The notes beneath the pieces are model-generated. The model had not been told where the DNA came from, searched no databases, and saw nothing but the letters and a program-made list of their open reading frames with translations. DNA of 50,385 nt from Acidimicrobiaceae bacterium (GTDB lineage: Bacteria; Actinomycetota; Acidimicrobiia; Acidimicrobiales; RAAP-2): contig PMLV01000121.1 in NCBI GenBank assembly GCA_003160635.1, positions 66,818 through 117,202 of the forward strand, in the 5' to 3' direction. The translations under genes were made by a program, and so were the position numbers. How positions within the stretch are numbered: position 1 is the first letter of the stretch; each line of letters begins with the position of its first letter. Below, in pieces: positions 41,032 through 49,873 of this stretch.

Positions 41032-41763
41032 TCAGGAGTTGACGAGCTGCGGGGCGACGAGAGTCGCGTATTCACGCTCGAACACCTTGGCCGCACCGCT
41101 GCGCCAACTCTCGGCCATGGACCCCGACATCGGGTCGGGGAAGATATCCTCGTCCCCGTTTTCCACTCCGTCGAAGATCGCTCGTGCTACCGACTCCGGA
41201 GTGGCCTTCGGAATGTCGAAGCCTCGGGTCATGTCGGTGTCGGTCGGCCCGGTGAGGACCGCGTGAACGCTGATGCCCTTTCCGGCCAACAGGGCACGCA
41301 ATGACTGTGTCAGGTTGAACGCGGCCGCCTTCGAGATGGCATAGGCCGGAGTGAACGGAAAGGGGGCGAGGGCCATCATCGACACGTTGTTGACGATGAC
41401 TCCCCTGGATCGAGTCAGGGCCGGCAGGAAGGCCTGGGACACGCCGTAGGTGCCGAAGAGATTGACTGCGAGGTGCTCTTCGAGCACGGCACGATCGCTC
41501 AGGTCGTCGTAAAGGGCCACCCCGGCATTGTTGATAAGGACGTCGAGTGACTCGACGCTCTCGACAGCGGCCTGAATTTGTGCCGCGTTGGTGACGTCCA
41601 GTGTCAACGGCGCCACGCGCCCATCGGGGTGGGCCATAGGTTGGCGCGTCCCTGCATACACCCGTCTCGCTCCTCTCCTCAAGGCTTCCTCGACCAGCGC
41701 CTGCCCGATGCCACGATTCGCCCCGGTCACCAGAATGGCCTTTCCTTCAAATGAAATGCTCAT
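41032..41763 (-). CDS. Short-chain dehydrogenase/reductase
   Basis: A 243-residue classical SDR with TGANRGIGQAL (cofactor site), NNAG, the catalytic Ser in NNVSMMA, and Tyr/Lys in PAYAISKAAAFNLTQSL. ATG 41763 has GGAGG 8 bases upstream. The substrate is not evident. It lies between two paralogous SRPBCC genes, with 55 and 88 bases on either side, suggesting that all three are co-expressed from the promoter region at 42329-42471. Confidence 0.93.
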   Translation of the reverse strand: MSISFEGKAILVTGANRGIGQALVEEALRRGARRVYAGTRQPMAHPDGRVAPLTLDVTNAAQIQAAVESVESLDVLINNAGVALYDDLSDRAVLEEHLAVNLFGTYGVSQAFLPALTRSRGVIVNNVSMMALAPFPFTPAYAISKAAAFNLTQSLRALLAGKGISVHAVLTGPTDTDMTRGFDIPKATPESVARAIFDGVENGDEDIFPDPMSGSMAESWRSGAAKVFEREYATLVAPQLVNS

Positions 41764-41851
41764 CGTTGTGTCCTCCATTGCTCTCGTAGTTGTTTTTCGT
41801 TGGATAGATGCGCCAGGCCGGCGGCGTGGCGCCAGCTCGACTTCCTAAAGA

Positions 41852-42328
41852 TCAGATGGACGCTTCTTGTTCCTTCTGATTGGGCAGTCCCTGCCCTGTT
41901 CCGATCAGTCCCCGCAGGCTCGTGTTCATATAGAAGTCCCATGAGTTCGAGCAAATGTCGAAACATTCGTAGTCAGAGACGAGACCAAGGTGCCTGAAAC
42001 GGACTTCTGTCTTTTCGCCCTTCGGAATGATCTCGAACTGGATCTCCGTGCCCTGCCACTCACGCTTGTCTTCGGTGAAGGTGAAGTAGTTGTCCAGAAC
42101 GAGCCAGGTAACCCTCTTTCCGGGGATGGCCTCTGTCACTCTGATCTGGCAGCAATGGATGTCCCGGTGCCGATACGTGAACTCGTCGTGGAGCTTGTCG
42201 GTACTGCCATCGATGTCTTCCGACCACCATCCACGGACGTCGTTGATCGCGTGGAAGACTTCTTCGGGGGTTCTGTCCACTGAGAAGGTGATACCGAAAC
42301 TCTCGTGGTCGACTTGGCTTGTACTCAT
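41852..42328 (-). CDS. SRPBCC (AHSA1-like) protein, copy 2
   Basis: A 158-residue AHSA1-type START-fold protein: ITFSVDRTPEEVFHAINDVR, GWWSEDIDG, EWQGTEIQFEI, KTEVRFRHLGLVSDYECFD and SWDFYMNTSLRGLI. It aligns without large gaps to copy 1 at 40527-40976. AAGGAG lies 7 bases before ATG 42328. It is the first gene of the three-gene operon and sits directly below a set of palindromes. Confidence 0.85.
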   Translation of the reverse strand: MSTSQVDHESFGITFSVDRTPEEVFHAINDVRGWWSEDIDGSTDKLHDEFTYRHRDIHCCQIRVTEAIPGKRVTWLVLDNYFTFTEDKREWQGTEIQFEIIPKGEKTEVRFRHLGLVSDYECFDICSNSWDFYMNTSLRGLIGTGQGLPNQKEQEASI

Positions 42329-42397
42329 GCCGGGGCTCCTTCGGGGTTGACGAATGCTCTCCCGGCATCTTGCGCCACGAGGATGGCGGTGCCATCG

Positions 42398-42469
42398 GTA
42401 GTGCACTACGACACTTCCACTTCGCGACTACGTACGTAGTTCGGGGATCCGCCCCACACGTACGTAGTG
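42398..42469. promoter_or_regulatory. Palindrome array upstream of the SRPBCC-SDR-SRPBCC operon
   Basis: Three palindromic elements share the ACTACG/CGTAGT half-site: GTAGTGCACTAC (42398-42409, perfect), CTACGTACGTAG (42428-42439, perfect) and ACGTACGT within CACACGTACGTAGTG (42455-42469, near-perfect). Centres are 30 and 28 bases apart, close to three helical turns. They occupy most of the 143-base gap between the end of the LuxR-type regulator gene and the operon start at 42328, so they are likely operators. Confidence 0.6.
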
Positions 42470-42471
42470 GG

Positions 42472-45306
42472 TCAGACCGTGGGTTGAGTCCCGACGCTCT
42501 CGGCCAAGCGGGCTACCTCCGAGCGTGAATTTCCGGTCTTCATGAGGATCCGTTCCACGTGCTTCTCCACGGTCCGAATCGAAAGATGCAGGATCTCTGC
42601 AATCTCTCGGTTTGAGCGTCCCGCGCCGATCTGAGCCAAGACTTCTGCCTCCCGTGGGGTGACGCCTCGCGCAGCCAGAAGGTTGGAAACTCTTGGTGCC
42701 TCGCTCCGGGCCCGCCGGGGAACGGGCTCTCCCATGGCGCGTAGTGCCACGCGGCACTGACCGGCGAAGTTGGGCAGATCGAGGTCCTCGAAATTCGCCA
42801 GTGCTTCCCGAAGCCAGGTGGCCGGTTCGCCCCATCCGTCATTGTGGGCACAAGGGGCGACGAGGAGCCGCGCGACGCTACGGAGGAATCCGGCCTCAAA
42901 TCGGGCGAGAACGCTATCGGCAGAGGCGAACGTCGATTCCGCGTCCCGGCCCTCTCGGCCCGCGACAACGGCGTCGGCCGCCCCCAGAGTGGCCCGACTC
43001 ATTTCGGTGTCGAACTCGAGTAACCGGCATTCATCGCGGGCTTCAGCCCCAGCTTCGTCGGCGACCGTCCTGAGCAAGGCCCATCGGCCCGGGAACGGGT
43101 GCGCTCCGCCACCAGCGGCTCTGAGCACCTCCATGGCACGGTCCAGTGCGTCAATGGCTTCGGGCACCTGCCCTTCGCCCAGGTGGTACATGGCCACGCC
43201 GTTCCCCAACGTGATCATGTTCACTGTGTCACTATCACCCTGCGTCGCCCGTGCCTCCGTAGCTGCTGCCTCCATCGCCGGCCGGTTCCCGGAGAAACCG
43301 TGAGCCACCGCTCGGAGGGCGACGCTCATAGGGAGTGAGGCCAACCCGAACTGGCGCGACATTTCCTCGCTGCGGGCCGCAGCGGCCAAGGTCAATTCCG
43401 CCTGTCCCCGGCAGCTGTAAATGGCGGCCAGCTGGAGATCGACCATCGCGACCGTCGACAATGCCCCCGCCGTCAGCGCGTCACGGCGGGCCTCCTCGAG
43501 TCGACCGGTGGCAAGCGACTCGTACATGTCGATCGTGCCAAGTTCCAAGAGCGCCTTAATCCGGAAGACCGGCAAACCGTGCCGCGAGGCGCATTCGTAC
43601 GCCTCCCCGAAAGCAGAGAGAGCAGCGGCCGTGTCCCTCCCGCGCTCAACTCGCCCGATCACCCACAGGGCACGGCAGATCAGCTCTGGCCGTGGTTCAT
43701 GTTTCGCATGGCCCAGGGCCTCCCCGGCGAATGCCAGAGCAGTCCCCTTGTCATTCCGCCCGAGCGCCACCTCGGCTTCCGCAATGGCAAGGCGGGCGCT
43801 GTCAGACCGGTCCTGATCGGACGTGGCACGCAAGGTTTCGAGGTAGCTCTCGGCATCGTCCCAGCGCCCCGCCGCGACCATGGAGTCCAGCAACTCGAAC
43901 CGCACTTCGGCACCCAGGGCCGGATCGACATCCGAGGTCAGGAGTCGGTGACCAGCTTCGAGCGCGCGCCGAGGCTGGCCGGCCAGCGTCCATATCGAGA
44001 GCAACACGCGGTCTGCTTCGAACGGTCGCCCGTGCTGCGCCCGCAGCGCCAATACTTCGGCAGAGGCCAGTGATCCCTCGCTCATAGCTCGGCGGGCGGC
44101 TTCAATCCACAGGTCGGACGCATGTTCGAAGTCGCCGGCCCCAAAGGCGAGTGTGGCCGCGAGCTGGCAGGTCTCAGCTTCGAGGTCTGGATGAAGTGCT
44201 TCCAATGTGGCCGATAGACGCAGGCAGATAGAACTCAGTTCCTCGGGCAGAAGCGACGACGTCACCGCGTCCACGGTCAACGCATGGCGGAACCGGAATC
44301 CACCGCCCTCCATGTCAATGATGTGCGCCCGAGCTGCTTGGCGGAGTCGATCGATTGCGTCCTGTGGCGCGCACTGCACTGCCGCCGCCACCACATGCCA
44401 GTCGAACTGCCGCCCGAGGACCGCGGCAAAGCGGAGAAACTCCACGGTGGCTTCCGGCAAGGAAGCGAGTCGGGTCTCGAGCGCGGCGCTGATCGACTGC
44501 GGTATGTCCCGCTCGGATCTGGTGTCGCCGACAGCGGTCGCAAGCAGCTCCTCGACGAAGAACGGAACGCCGTCGCTTCTCGTGACGACCGCGTCCACAA
44601 GCGCTGGTGTCGCTTCCATTGCACTGAGGCATTCGCGCACCATGGCTTCGGCCTGTGCTGGATTCAGTGGACGCAGGTCTATCGGCTGGATCGCCCTACG
44701 GGAAAGAAGGACATCGATCAGCTCGCTACTCGGTCCGGTTTCGCCGCTTCGCATGGTCACGACGACGAGAACTGGGTGGCCGGCGAGATTGTCGGCTAGG
44801 TACTCGATCACCTGGAGTGTCTCACGGTCTGACCAGTGCGCATCCTCGATGACCAGGAGGGTGGGCGAGCCTCCTGTCGACCACTCCGATAGGAGCCGCA
44901 GCACGCCCTCGGCCAGAACGATCGGGCTGGTTTCCACGTTGGCGTCACCCGACTCGACCCACTCTGGTACCAGCGATCCCAATGCGGGACGGAAGGGCGT
45001 GAGCTCTACAGAGGGGTGGAGCCCGGTCCTCGCTCCAGCGAGCAGGGCCTCCCGCAACGGTCGTAGGGGCACGTCCGCTCCGGTCGGGCTACATCGGCCG
45101 GCCAACACAGTTCCGCCTGCTGATCGGGCCCAGGAGGCCAGCTCCCGAACGAGACGGCTTTTGCCGATTCCCGCACTCCCTCGGATCAAGAGCAGCTGAC
45201 CGGCCGCTTCCCACGCCCGTTGTAGCTGATCAAGCTCAGGCTCACGCCCGACCATGATGCGGCACAGCACGCTTTCGGCGTTGGTGCCCTCCGCTGCGCT
45301 CGCCAC
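42472..45306 (-). CDS. Large LuxR-type ATP-binding transcriptional regulator (LAL)
   Basis: A 944-residue LAL regulator. The N-terminal AAA-like ATPase has the Walker A motif GSAGIGKS (residues 43-50) and Walker B LLVIEDAHWSD (about 150). A long central helical-repeat region follows. The C-terminal LuxR HTH (about residues 875-935) reads GVTPREAEVLAQIGAGRSNR and continues with EIAEILHLSIRTVEKHVERIL. The GTG start at 45306 has no clear ribosome site; ATG 45255, just before VGREPEL, is an equally good choice. The gene lies upstream of the SRPBCC-SDR operon on the same strand and is the obvious candidate to control it. Confidence 0.93.
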   Translation of the reverse strand: MASAAEGTNAESVLCRIMVGREPELDQLQRAWEAAGQLLLIRGSAGIGKSRLVRELASWARSAGGTVLAGRCSPTGADVPLRPLREALLAGARTGLHPSVELTPFRPALGSLVPEWVESGDANVETSPIVLAEGVLRLLSEWSTGGSPTLLVIEDAHWSDRETLQVIEYLADNLAGHPVLVVVTMRSGETGPSSELIDVLLSRRAIQPIDLRPLNPAQAEAMVRECLSAMEATPALVDAVVTRSDGVPFFVEELLATAVGDTRSERDIPQSISAALETRLASLPEATVEFLRFAAVLGRQFDWHVVAAAVQCAPQDAIDRLRQAARAHIIDMEGGGFRFRHALTVDAVTSSLLPEELSSICLRLSATLEALHPDLEAETCQLAATLAFGAGDFEHASDLWIEAARRAMSEGSLASAEVLALRAQHGRPFEADRVLLSIWTLAGQPRRALEAGHRLLTSDVDPALGAEVRFELLDSMVAAGRWDDAESYLETLRATSDQDRSDSARLAIAEAEVALGRNDKGTALAFAGEALGHAKHEPRPELICRALWVIGRVERGRDTAAALSAFGEAYECASRHGLPVFRIKALLELGTIDMYESLATGRLEEARRDALTAGALSTVAMVDLQLAAIYSCRGQAELTLAAAARSEEMSRQFGLASLPMSVALRAVAHGFSGNRPAMEAAATEARATQGDSDTVNMITLGNGVAMYHLGEGQVPEAIDALDRAMEVLRAAGGGAHPFPGRWALLRTVADEAGAEARDECRLLEFDTEMSRATLGAADAVVAGREGRDAESTFASADSVLARFEAGFLRSVARLLVAPCAHNDGWGEPATWLREALANFEDLDLPNFAGQCRVALRAMGEPVPRRARSEAPRVSNLLAARGVTPREAEVLAQIGAGRSNREIAEILHLSIRTVEKHVERILMKTGNSRSEVARLAESVGTQPTV

Positions 45307-45388
45307 GAGGCAAAAGGTTACGCGAGGTCCCGACCTTCGGGTTGGGGCCCTGCGCTAGATGTTCCGGACCGGTTCGGCACCAGGCATC

Positions 45389-46558
45389 TCAGGTGAGGGC
45401 GGCGTAGGCGGCGCCTTGTAGTTCATTGTGGACGGCGGGAGCCTGGGGGGTCTCCCATAGGCGTTGTGTCAAGACGATCACCACCAAGGCCCGGGCCGGA
45501 TCGACCAGCCAGGACGTGCCGAGTCCGCCGTCCCAACCGAAGGCCCCGGCGCGTGGCCCCTGGGTGATCACGGACTGGCACAGGCTCCAGCTGCGCCCGT
45601 GCAGGAACGCGTCTGCACCGCCGGCCCGCTGAACCGGGGTCAGCTGGTCCCGGGTCATCTGCGCGACCGCCTCTTTGGATAGAGCCGGGCCCCCGGCGGT
45701 AAGGAACATCCGTGCGAATGCGAGAAGATCTTCGGCGGTCGAGACCAGCCCCGCCGCGCCGTCGGCGAACGCTGGAGGATGGCTCCATTGCCCGGCGGGT
45801 GGGTCCCAGACCTGAAGGCCGTCAGTTGTGGGTACGTAGGCAGTGGCCAGGCGTGAGACATCCGAGGCCCAGAAAGCCGTCTCACCCATACCGAGTGGCT
45901 CGAATATCCGGCTGCGGAGCACATCGGCGAAGGGCAGACCGGCGGCCCGACCCGCCAGCACTCCGAGGACTGACGCACCCGTGTTGTACATCCAACGTTG
46001 ACCGGGCTGGGCCATCAGAGGCAGTGAGCCGAGCTCGGAGATCCAGGTGTCGGGATCGGGCTGCCCCTCGGGGTTGGGCGGGCCAAGGGTGCCCAGGTGC
46101 AAGTCGGTAGCGGCCTGCACCACCGGCCATGGCCGAGGTGCCATGAACATTTCCACGACCATTCCGAAACCGAAGGTGAAGGTCAGCAGGTCGCGGATGG
46201 TGACCGGCCTTGCTGCGGGGACGGTGTCGTCGAGCGGGCCGTCCATGCGGCGCAGCACCCGGCGATCGGCAAGTTCTGGCAACCACCTCTCCACCGGGTC
46301 GTCCAACCTGACGACCCCTTCGTCCGCCAACGCCATGATCGCCGCGCCGGTCACGGGCTCGGATGTCGACGCTATGCGGAACAGGGAGTCCCTGCGAACG
46401 GGCGGCCCGCCCACAGACAGGGATCCGAGTGTCTCGACATGAACTTGATCCTCTCTGGATACCAGTGCGACCAAGCCGGGGATCTTCTCGGGGCCGACGT
46501 GGCGAGCTGCCACTTCGCCGAATCTTTCCAATCCCTCCGGGGACAACGGATCAGGCAT
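45389..46558 (-). CDS. Serine hydrolase, beta-lactamase/esterase family, altered SxxK
   Basis: A 389-residue protein of the class C beta-lactamase / EstB-like serine hydrolase family. Normal family features: DSLFRIAS, RLDDPVERWLPEL, PVTIRDLLTFTFGFG, QRWMYNTGASVLG with the Tyr (Y191) of the YxN motif, and FGWDGGLGTS. In the nucleophile motif S-x-x-K I read S64-T-S-E67: the general-base Lys is Glu (GAG at 46358-46360, one base from AAG). The enzyme may be inactive, altered, or affected by a base error. ATG 46558 follows GAGGAG by 5 bases. The VOC gene lies 20 bases upstream on the same strand. Confidence 0.88.
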   Translation of the reverse strand: MPDPLSPEGLERFGEVAARHVGPEKIPGLVALVSREDQVHVETLGSLSVGGPPVRRDSLFRIASTSEPVTGAAIMALADEGVVRLDDPVERWLPELADRRVLRRMDGPLDDTVPAARPVTIRDLLTFTFGFGMVVEMFMAPRPWPVVQAATDLHLGTLGPPNPEGQPDPDTWISELGSLPLMAQPGQRWMYNTGASVLGVLAGRAAGLPFADVLRSRIFEPLGMGETAFWASDVSRLATAYVPTTDGLQVWDPPAGQWSHPPAFADGAAGLVSTAEDLLAFARMFLTAGGPALSKEAVAQMTRDQLTPVQRAGGADAFLHGRSWSLCQSVITQGPRAGAFGWDGGLGTSWLVDPARALVVIVLTQRLWETPQAPAVHNELQGAAYAALT

Positions 46559-46578
46559 GTTCTCCTCGCTTTGCAGGT

Positions 46579-47013
46579 TCACTCGTCGGGATTCGCGTCC
46601 CGTCCGGCAGCCCCTCGAAAGAACCAGTGCACGCCGTAGCGGTCGGCAAGATGTCCGTAGATACCGAACGGCATCTCGCGCAAGTCGTCGAGTAGGTCCT
46701 GGTTGGCGCCCACGGCCAGCTTGTCGAATACCGCACTCAGTTCGGCGTAGTCCTCTGCCTGTAGATACACGGCGACCGTGTTGCCCGGTTTAGGCGCCCG
46801 GGTGGGATGTAGCCAATCGGTGGCCGAGAACTCGGCGGAGCCGCTCTTCAGGCACGCATATGTCACCTTGTGCTGCTGACCTGGTGGCGCGTGCGTCCCC
46901 ATCGGGGTGTCGCCCAGCCTCACAATGGTCAGCTCGCCGCCCAGACAGGACTGATAGAAGGCCATAGCCTCGGCGCAATTTCCGTCGAAGAGTAGGAAGG
47001 GTGTGAGGTTCAT
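46579..47013 (-). CDS. VOC family (PhnB-like) protein
   Basis: A 144-residue vicinal-oxygen-chelate fold protein of the PhnB/glyoxalase-like type: MNLTPFLLFDGNCAEAMAFY, SCLGGELTIVRLGDTPMG, then VTYACLKSGSAEFSATDWLH and the terminal DRYGVHWFF. This subgroup often lacks the full metal-binding set and has no assigned reaction. ATG 47013 is chosen over the open extension to 47058. It precedes the serine hydrolase gene by 20 bases and may share a transcript with it. Confidence 0.88.
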   Translation of the reverse strand: MNLTPFLLFDGNCAEAMAFYQSCLGGELTIVRLGDTPMGTHAPPGQQHKVTYACLKSGSAEFSATDWLHPTRAPKPGNTVAVYLQAEDYAELSAVFDKLAVGANQDLLDDLREMPFGIYGHLADRYGVHWFFRGAAGRDANPDE

Positions 47014-47085
47014 CGTGCCCGCTCTGCTTTCTGGAAGCGCTAGCGAATTCATCAACAACTGTAGGACGGAGCGTCGTCACAGAAC

Positions 47086-48150
47086 TCATCGCAAGGTGAT
47101 GACGATTTTGCCTCGGGCATTCCCCTCCTGGACGTACCGGATAGCCGCCGCGGCCTCGCGCAGCGGGTACGTCACGTCGATGGCCGGCGCGACCTTCCCT
47201 GTTTCGAGAAGGTCCCGGAGAACTACCAGGTCCGCCGAATTCTCCTTCGCCCCGAAGATGCCCAGCTTTTGGCTCACCAGCGGCGACAGCATCATGGCCC
47301 GAACCTGGCGGTCGAAGCCCCCCAGCCACCGTCCGTCTGTCTCCCCTCCCACGATGACGAGCCTTCCACCGGGGGTGAGGGCTCGACGAAGGTCGGACAA
47401 GCAGCTGTTCCCCCCGATGTCAAGAATGGCGTCGTAGCGCTGCTCGCCATCGGCGAAGTCGTCGCGCGTGTAGTCGACGACATGATCGGCACCAAGGTCC
47501 CGGACAAGGTCCATCTTGGCCGTGCTGCACACGCCGGTGACCTCGGCACCGAACGCCTTGGCGATCTGGACCGCGAACGTCCCCACCCCGCCGGAGGCAC
47601 CGATGATCAGGACCCTTACCCCGGGTTGCACCTGGGCGTGGTCACGCACGCCCTGCAACGCCGCTACCCCAGAAATGGGGATCGCCGCCGCCTCCTCGAA
47701 GGACAGGTTGGTCGGCTTGAGGGCCAGCAGCCCCACGTGAGCGCGGGCATATTCGGCGAACGAACCGTCACAGGTGCCGTAGACCTCGTCGCCAGGCTTG
47801 AACTCGGTGGCGTTCTTGCCGACGGCCTCGATGGTGCCGGCCAAGCATCGGCCCGGGTTGGCCGCCTTGGGTCGGCGGAACCCGAAGCCCATGATGCGCA
47901 TGAGCTTGGGCAGACCGGTCATCAGATGGCAGGTACCGCGATCCACGCTGGCGGCACGCACATGCACCAGGACCTCGTCGTCGCCGATTGTGGGCCGGTC
48001 GATCTCCGCCAGCCGGAGGACCTCGTCGGGCGCGGTGCCGTATTCGTCTTGGACGAACGCCTTCATCGTCTGGGCGTGAACGGGCCTAGACGTCGGCTCG
48101 ACCGAGTCATCGAGCGTTGGGATCTTGGTCGCTTCGTTCTTCGACGTCAT
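47086..48150 (-). CDS. MDR-family NAD(P)-dependent alcohol dehydrogenase / quinone oxidoreductase
   Basis: A 354-residue medium-chain dehydrogenase/reductase. After a polar leader of about 28 residues comes MKAFVQDEYGTAPDEVLRLAE, VRAASVDRGTCHLMTGLP, GRCLAGTIEAVGKNATEFKPGDEVYG, the Rossmann motif IIGASGGVGTFAVQIAKAFG, and the end GNARGKIVITL. The cysteines and histidines of zinc-dependent members are not in place, so a zinc-free quinone-oxidoreductase-like enzyme is more likely. It overlaps the DUF4386-type gene by ATGA and therefore belongs to the TetR-controlled operon. Confidence 0.9.
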   Translation of the reverse strand: MTSKNEATKIPTLDDSVEPTSRPVHAQTMKAFVQDEYGTAPDEVLRLAEIDRPTIGDDEVLVHVRAASVDRGTCHLMTGLPKLMRIMGFGFRRPKAANPGRCLAGTIEAVGKNATEFKPGDEVYGTCDGSFAEYARAHVGLLALKPTNLSFEEAAAIPISGVAALQGVRDHAQVQPGVRVLIIGASGGVGTFAVQIAKAFGAEVTGVCSTAKMDLVRDLGADHVVDYTRDDFADGEQRYDAILDIGGNSCLSDLRRALTPGGRLVIVGGETDGRWLGGFDRQVRAMMLSPLVSQKLGIFGAKENSADLVVLRDLLETGKVAPAIDVTYPLREAAAAIRYVQEGNARGKIVITLR

Positions 48151-48959
48151 CGGACCACTCCTATCGAGATGTCGTGGGATTGAGAGTTGGTCAAGGTGAT
48201 GCGCCGCCCCCGCATGACAAGCCAGAGCGCGAATACGAACTCACCCATGCCCGTGATCGCGGAGACGTTGGACGAGGAGCCTCGGACGAGCACCCGGACG
48301 ATGGTGTCGAAGACATAGCCGAAGCCCGCAATGGCGAGGAGGGCACCCACCAGTCTCGGGACATAGTCCGACCGGTAAGCCAGGTAGGCCAGCACGAAAA
48401 GATTGAGACCGAAGAGAACGAGACCAGCATCCCAGATGTTGGTGAAGGTAGTGATGTGCCGGAGCGCCTGGGGGTGGAGGCCGAGCGCTCCGACGAGCTG
48501 GCTGATGGCAACCACAAAGACCGCGGCGTACGCAACCCGGAGCCCCGCCGCGAACCTCGACAGAGCGTCGCTCACTGGCTTGAACATGCGGTGGAGAGCC
48601 AATGCGACCACGACATCGAGCGCAGCCACGAGGTACAAGCTCAGAATGCCGAACCGGAACTGGCCCTCGTGGCCAGTGAGGTTCTTGGCTGTCCGTGCGG
48701 CATTCCCGGGAACCACGAGCCCCTTTACGGCGATGAGGTATCCAAAGGCCGAGAGCACCGACATGGCCAGGAGTCCGACTCCCGCAGTGGTGCTGGCCTT
48801 GCGCATCGAGGGGTCCGTCTCGACCTCGTTGATCTCGCCCCCTCGGAGGGCGTCGTCGGGTCGGAAACCACTGTCGCGTCGGGCCACCACGGCCATCGTG
48901 CCGACGCCGGGGGTTCCGGTGATGTGTACCGAAGGCTGGATACGCGTTGCTGTCGTCAT
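48147..48959 (-). CDS. DUF4386-type membrane protein
   Basis: A 270-residue protein with a polar N-terminus of about 55 residues and roughly six membrane segments (GLLAMSVLSAFGYLIAV, ILSLYLVAALDVVVALALH, AAVFVVAISQLVGAL, GLVLFGLNLFVLAYLAY, LVGALLAIAGFGYVF, EFVFALWLVMRG). The pattern is that of DUF4386, of unknown function. It is the first gene of the minus-strand operon with the MDR dehydrogenase. Its start lies 21 bases from the first TetR operator, so repression by the divergent TetR protein is expected. Confidence 0.82.
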   Translation of the reverse strand: MTTATRIQPSVHITGTPGVGTMAVVARRDSGFRPDDALRGGEINEVETDPSMRKASTTAGVGLLAMSVLSAFGYLIAVKGLVVPGNAARTAKNLTGHEGQFRFGILSLYLVAALDVVVALALHRMFKPVSDALSRFAAGLRVAYAAVFVVAISQLVGALGLHPQALRHITTFTNIWDAGLVLFGLNLFVLAYLAYRSDYVPRLVGALLAIAGFGYVFDTIVRVLVRGSSSNVSAITGMGEFVFALWLVMRGRRITLTNSQSHDISIGVVR

Positions 48960-48980
48960 GGTCTCTCCGATTGTCAGTAA

Positions 48981-49017
48981 CTTACGTCGTAAGTCAATGA
49001 TAGGCTTACGGCGTAAG
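48981..49017. promoter_or_regulatory. Two TetR operators in the divergent promoter
   Basis: CTTACGTCGTAAG (48981-48993) and CTTACGGCGTAAG (49005-49017) are perfect 6-bp-arm inverted repeats with a one-base centre, 24 bases apart. They lie between the DUF4386-MDR operon (minus) and the TetR gene (plus). The same sequence occurs only once more as a pair, at 49853-49887. Confidence 0.85.
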
Positions 49018-49048
49018 GACGTCAAGGGGGGATTCACGGGAGGACTAG

Positions 49049-49726
49049 ATGGCATCGAAGACCAAGCCGACCACAAAGCCCCGGATCCCCTTGAGCAGGG
49101 AGCGGGTGCTCCTTGCTGCCGTCGCCTTCGCCGACGAGAACGGGATCGCAGCGCTCAGTATGCGCAAGCTCGGCGAAGCCCTCGGGGTCGAGGCCATGTC
49201 GCTGTACAACCATGTGACCAACAAGGACCAGCTCCTCGACGGCATGGTCGACCTGGTCTTCGGCGAGATCGACCTGCCCTCGACCGGAGCTGACTGGAGA
49301 ACGGCGATGCGTGACCGCGCCGAATCAGCCCGGCAGGCGCTGCGGCGCCATCCGTGGGCAATCGCCCTGATGTCAACGCGCACCTCACCCGGCCGGGCCA
49401 CACTGCGCCACCACGACGCCGTCATCGGCAGCCTCCGTGCGGGAGGCTTTTCCATCCAGATGGCCGCCCACGCGTTCTCCGCGCTCGACAGCTACGTCTA
49501 CGGCTTCGCGCTGCAAGAGGCCACCTTGCCCTTAGGCGACACCGAGGAGGAGACGGTCGAGGTGGCGCTGACGATGATGGCGCAGGTCCCCGCCGATGAG
49601 TATCCCCACCTCACCGAGTTCACGGTCGAGCACATCCTCAAACCCGGTTACGACTATGGCGACGAGTTCGCGTTCGGACTCGACCTCATTCTCGACGGCC
49701 TCGGAAGGGCCCGCGACTCGACCTGA
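49049..49726 (+). CDS. TetR family transcriptional regulator
   Basis: A 225-residue TetR-type regulator: a basic leader, then [40 protein letters not shown] and [20 protein letters not shown] form the DNA-binding domain. The MSLYNHV form places it with the TetR/AcrR members that have the tetracycline-repressor-like C-terminal ligand domain ([20 protein letters not shown]). It probably represses itself and the divergent operon through the CTTACGNCGTAAG pair, and also the last gene in the window, which has the same operators. The inducing ligand is unknown. Confidence 0.95.
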   Translation: MASKTKPTTKPRIPLSRERVLLAAVAFADENGIAALSMRKLGEALGVEAMSLYNHVTNKDQLLDGMVDLVFGEIDLPSTGADWRTAMRDRAESARQALRRHPWAIALMSTRTSPGRATLRHHDAVIGSLRAGGFSIQMAAHAFSALDSYVYGFALQEATLPLGDTEEETVEVALTMMAQVPADEYPHLTEFTVEHILKPGYDYGDEFAFGLDLILDGLGRARDST

Positions 49727-49779
49727 GCGCTGCACCCGTTCTCCGGCCTTGGAACCCGTGGCCGCCGTCACGGATATAT

Positions 49780-49818
49780 CGGGCCCGCCTCGGGCCCGCC
49801 TCGGGGCCGCCTCGGGCC
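49780..49818. repeat. 11-bp tandem repeat, about 3.5 copies
   Basis: The unit CGGGCCCGCCT occurs at 49780-49790 and 49791-49801, with one change at 49802-49812 and a partial copy to 49818. It lies in the gap after the TetR gene. The repeat is short and GC-rich, probably a slippage product; a role in termination is possible but no T-run follows. Confidence 0.6.
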
Positions 49819-49844
49819 ATCCCCACCCATTCCCGATGCCGTCC

Positions 49845-49873
49845 TTGACAACCTTACGACGTAAGTATACGGT
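49845..49873 (+). promoter_or_regulatory. Promoter of the last gene
   Basis: TTGACA (49845-49850) and TACGGT (49868-49873) are separated by 17 bases, matching a standard actinobacterial -35/-10 pair (TTGACA, TANNNT). The two TetR operators flank the -10 element, so binding would block polymerase directly. Confidence 0.65.

Noticed and set aside
47269-48183. Open frame of about 304 codons opposite the MDR dehydrogenase
   Set aside because: The dehydrogenase has a full Rossmann motif and overlaps its operon neighbour by ATGA; the antisense frame is a shadow.
49780-49818. CRISPR-like repeat
   Set aside because: The copies are directly adjacent 11-mers without spacers.
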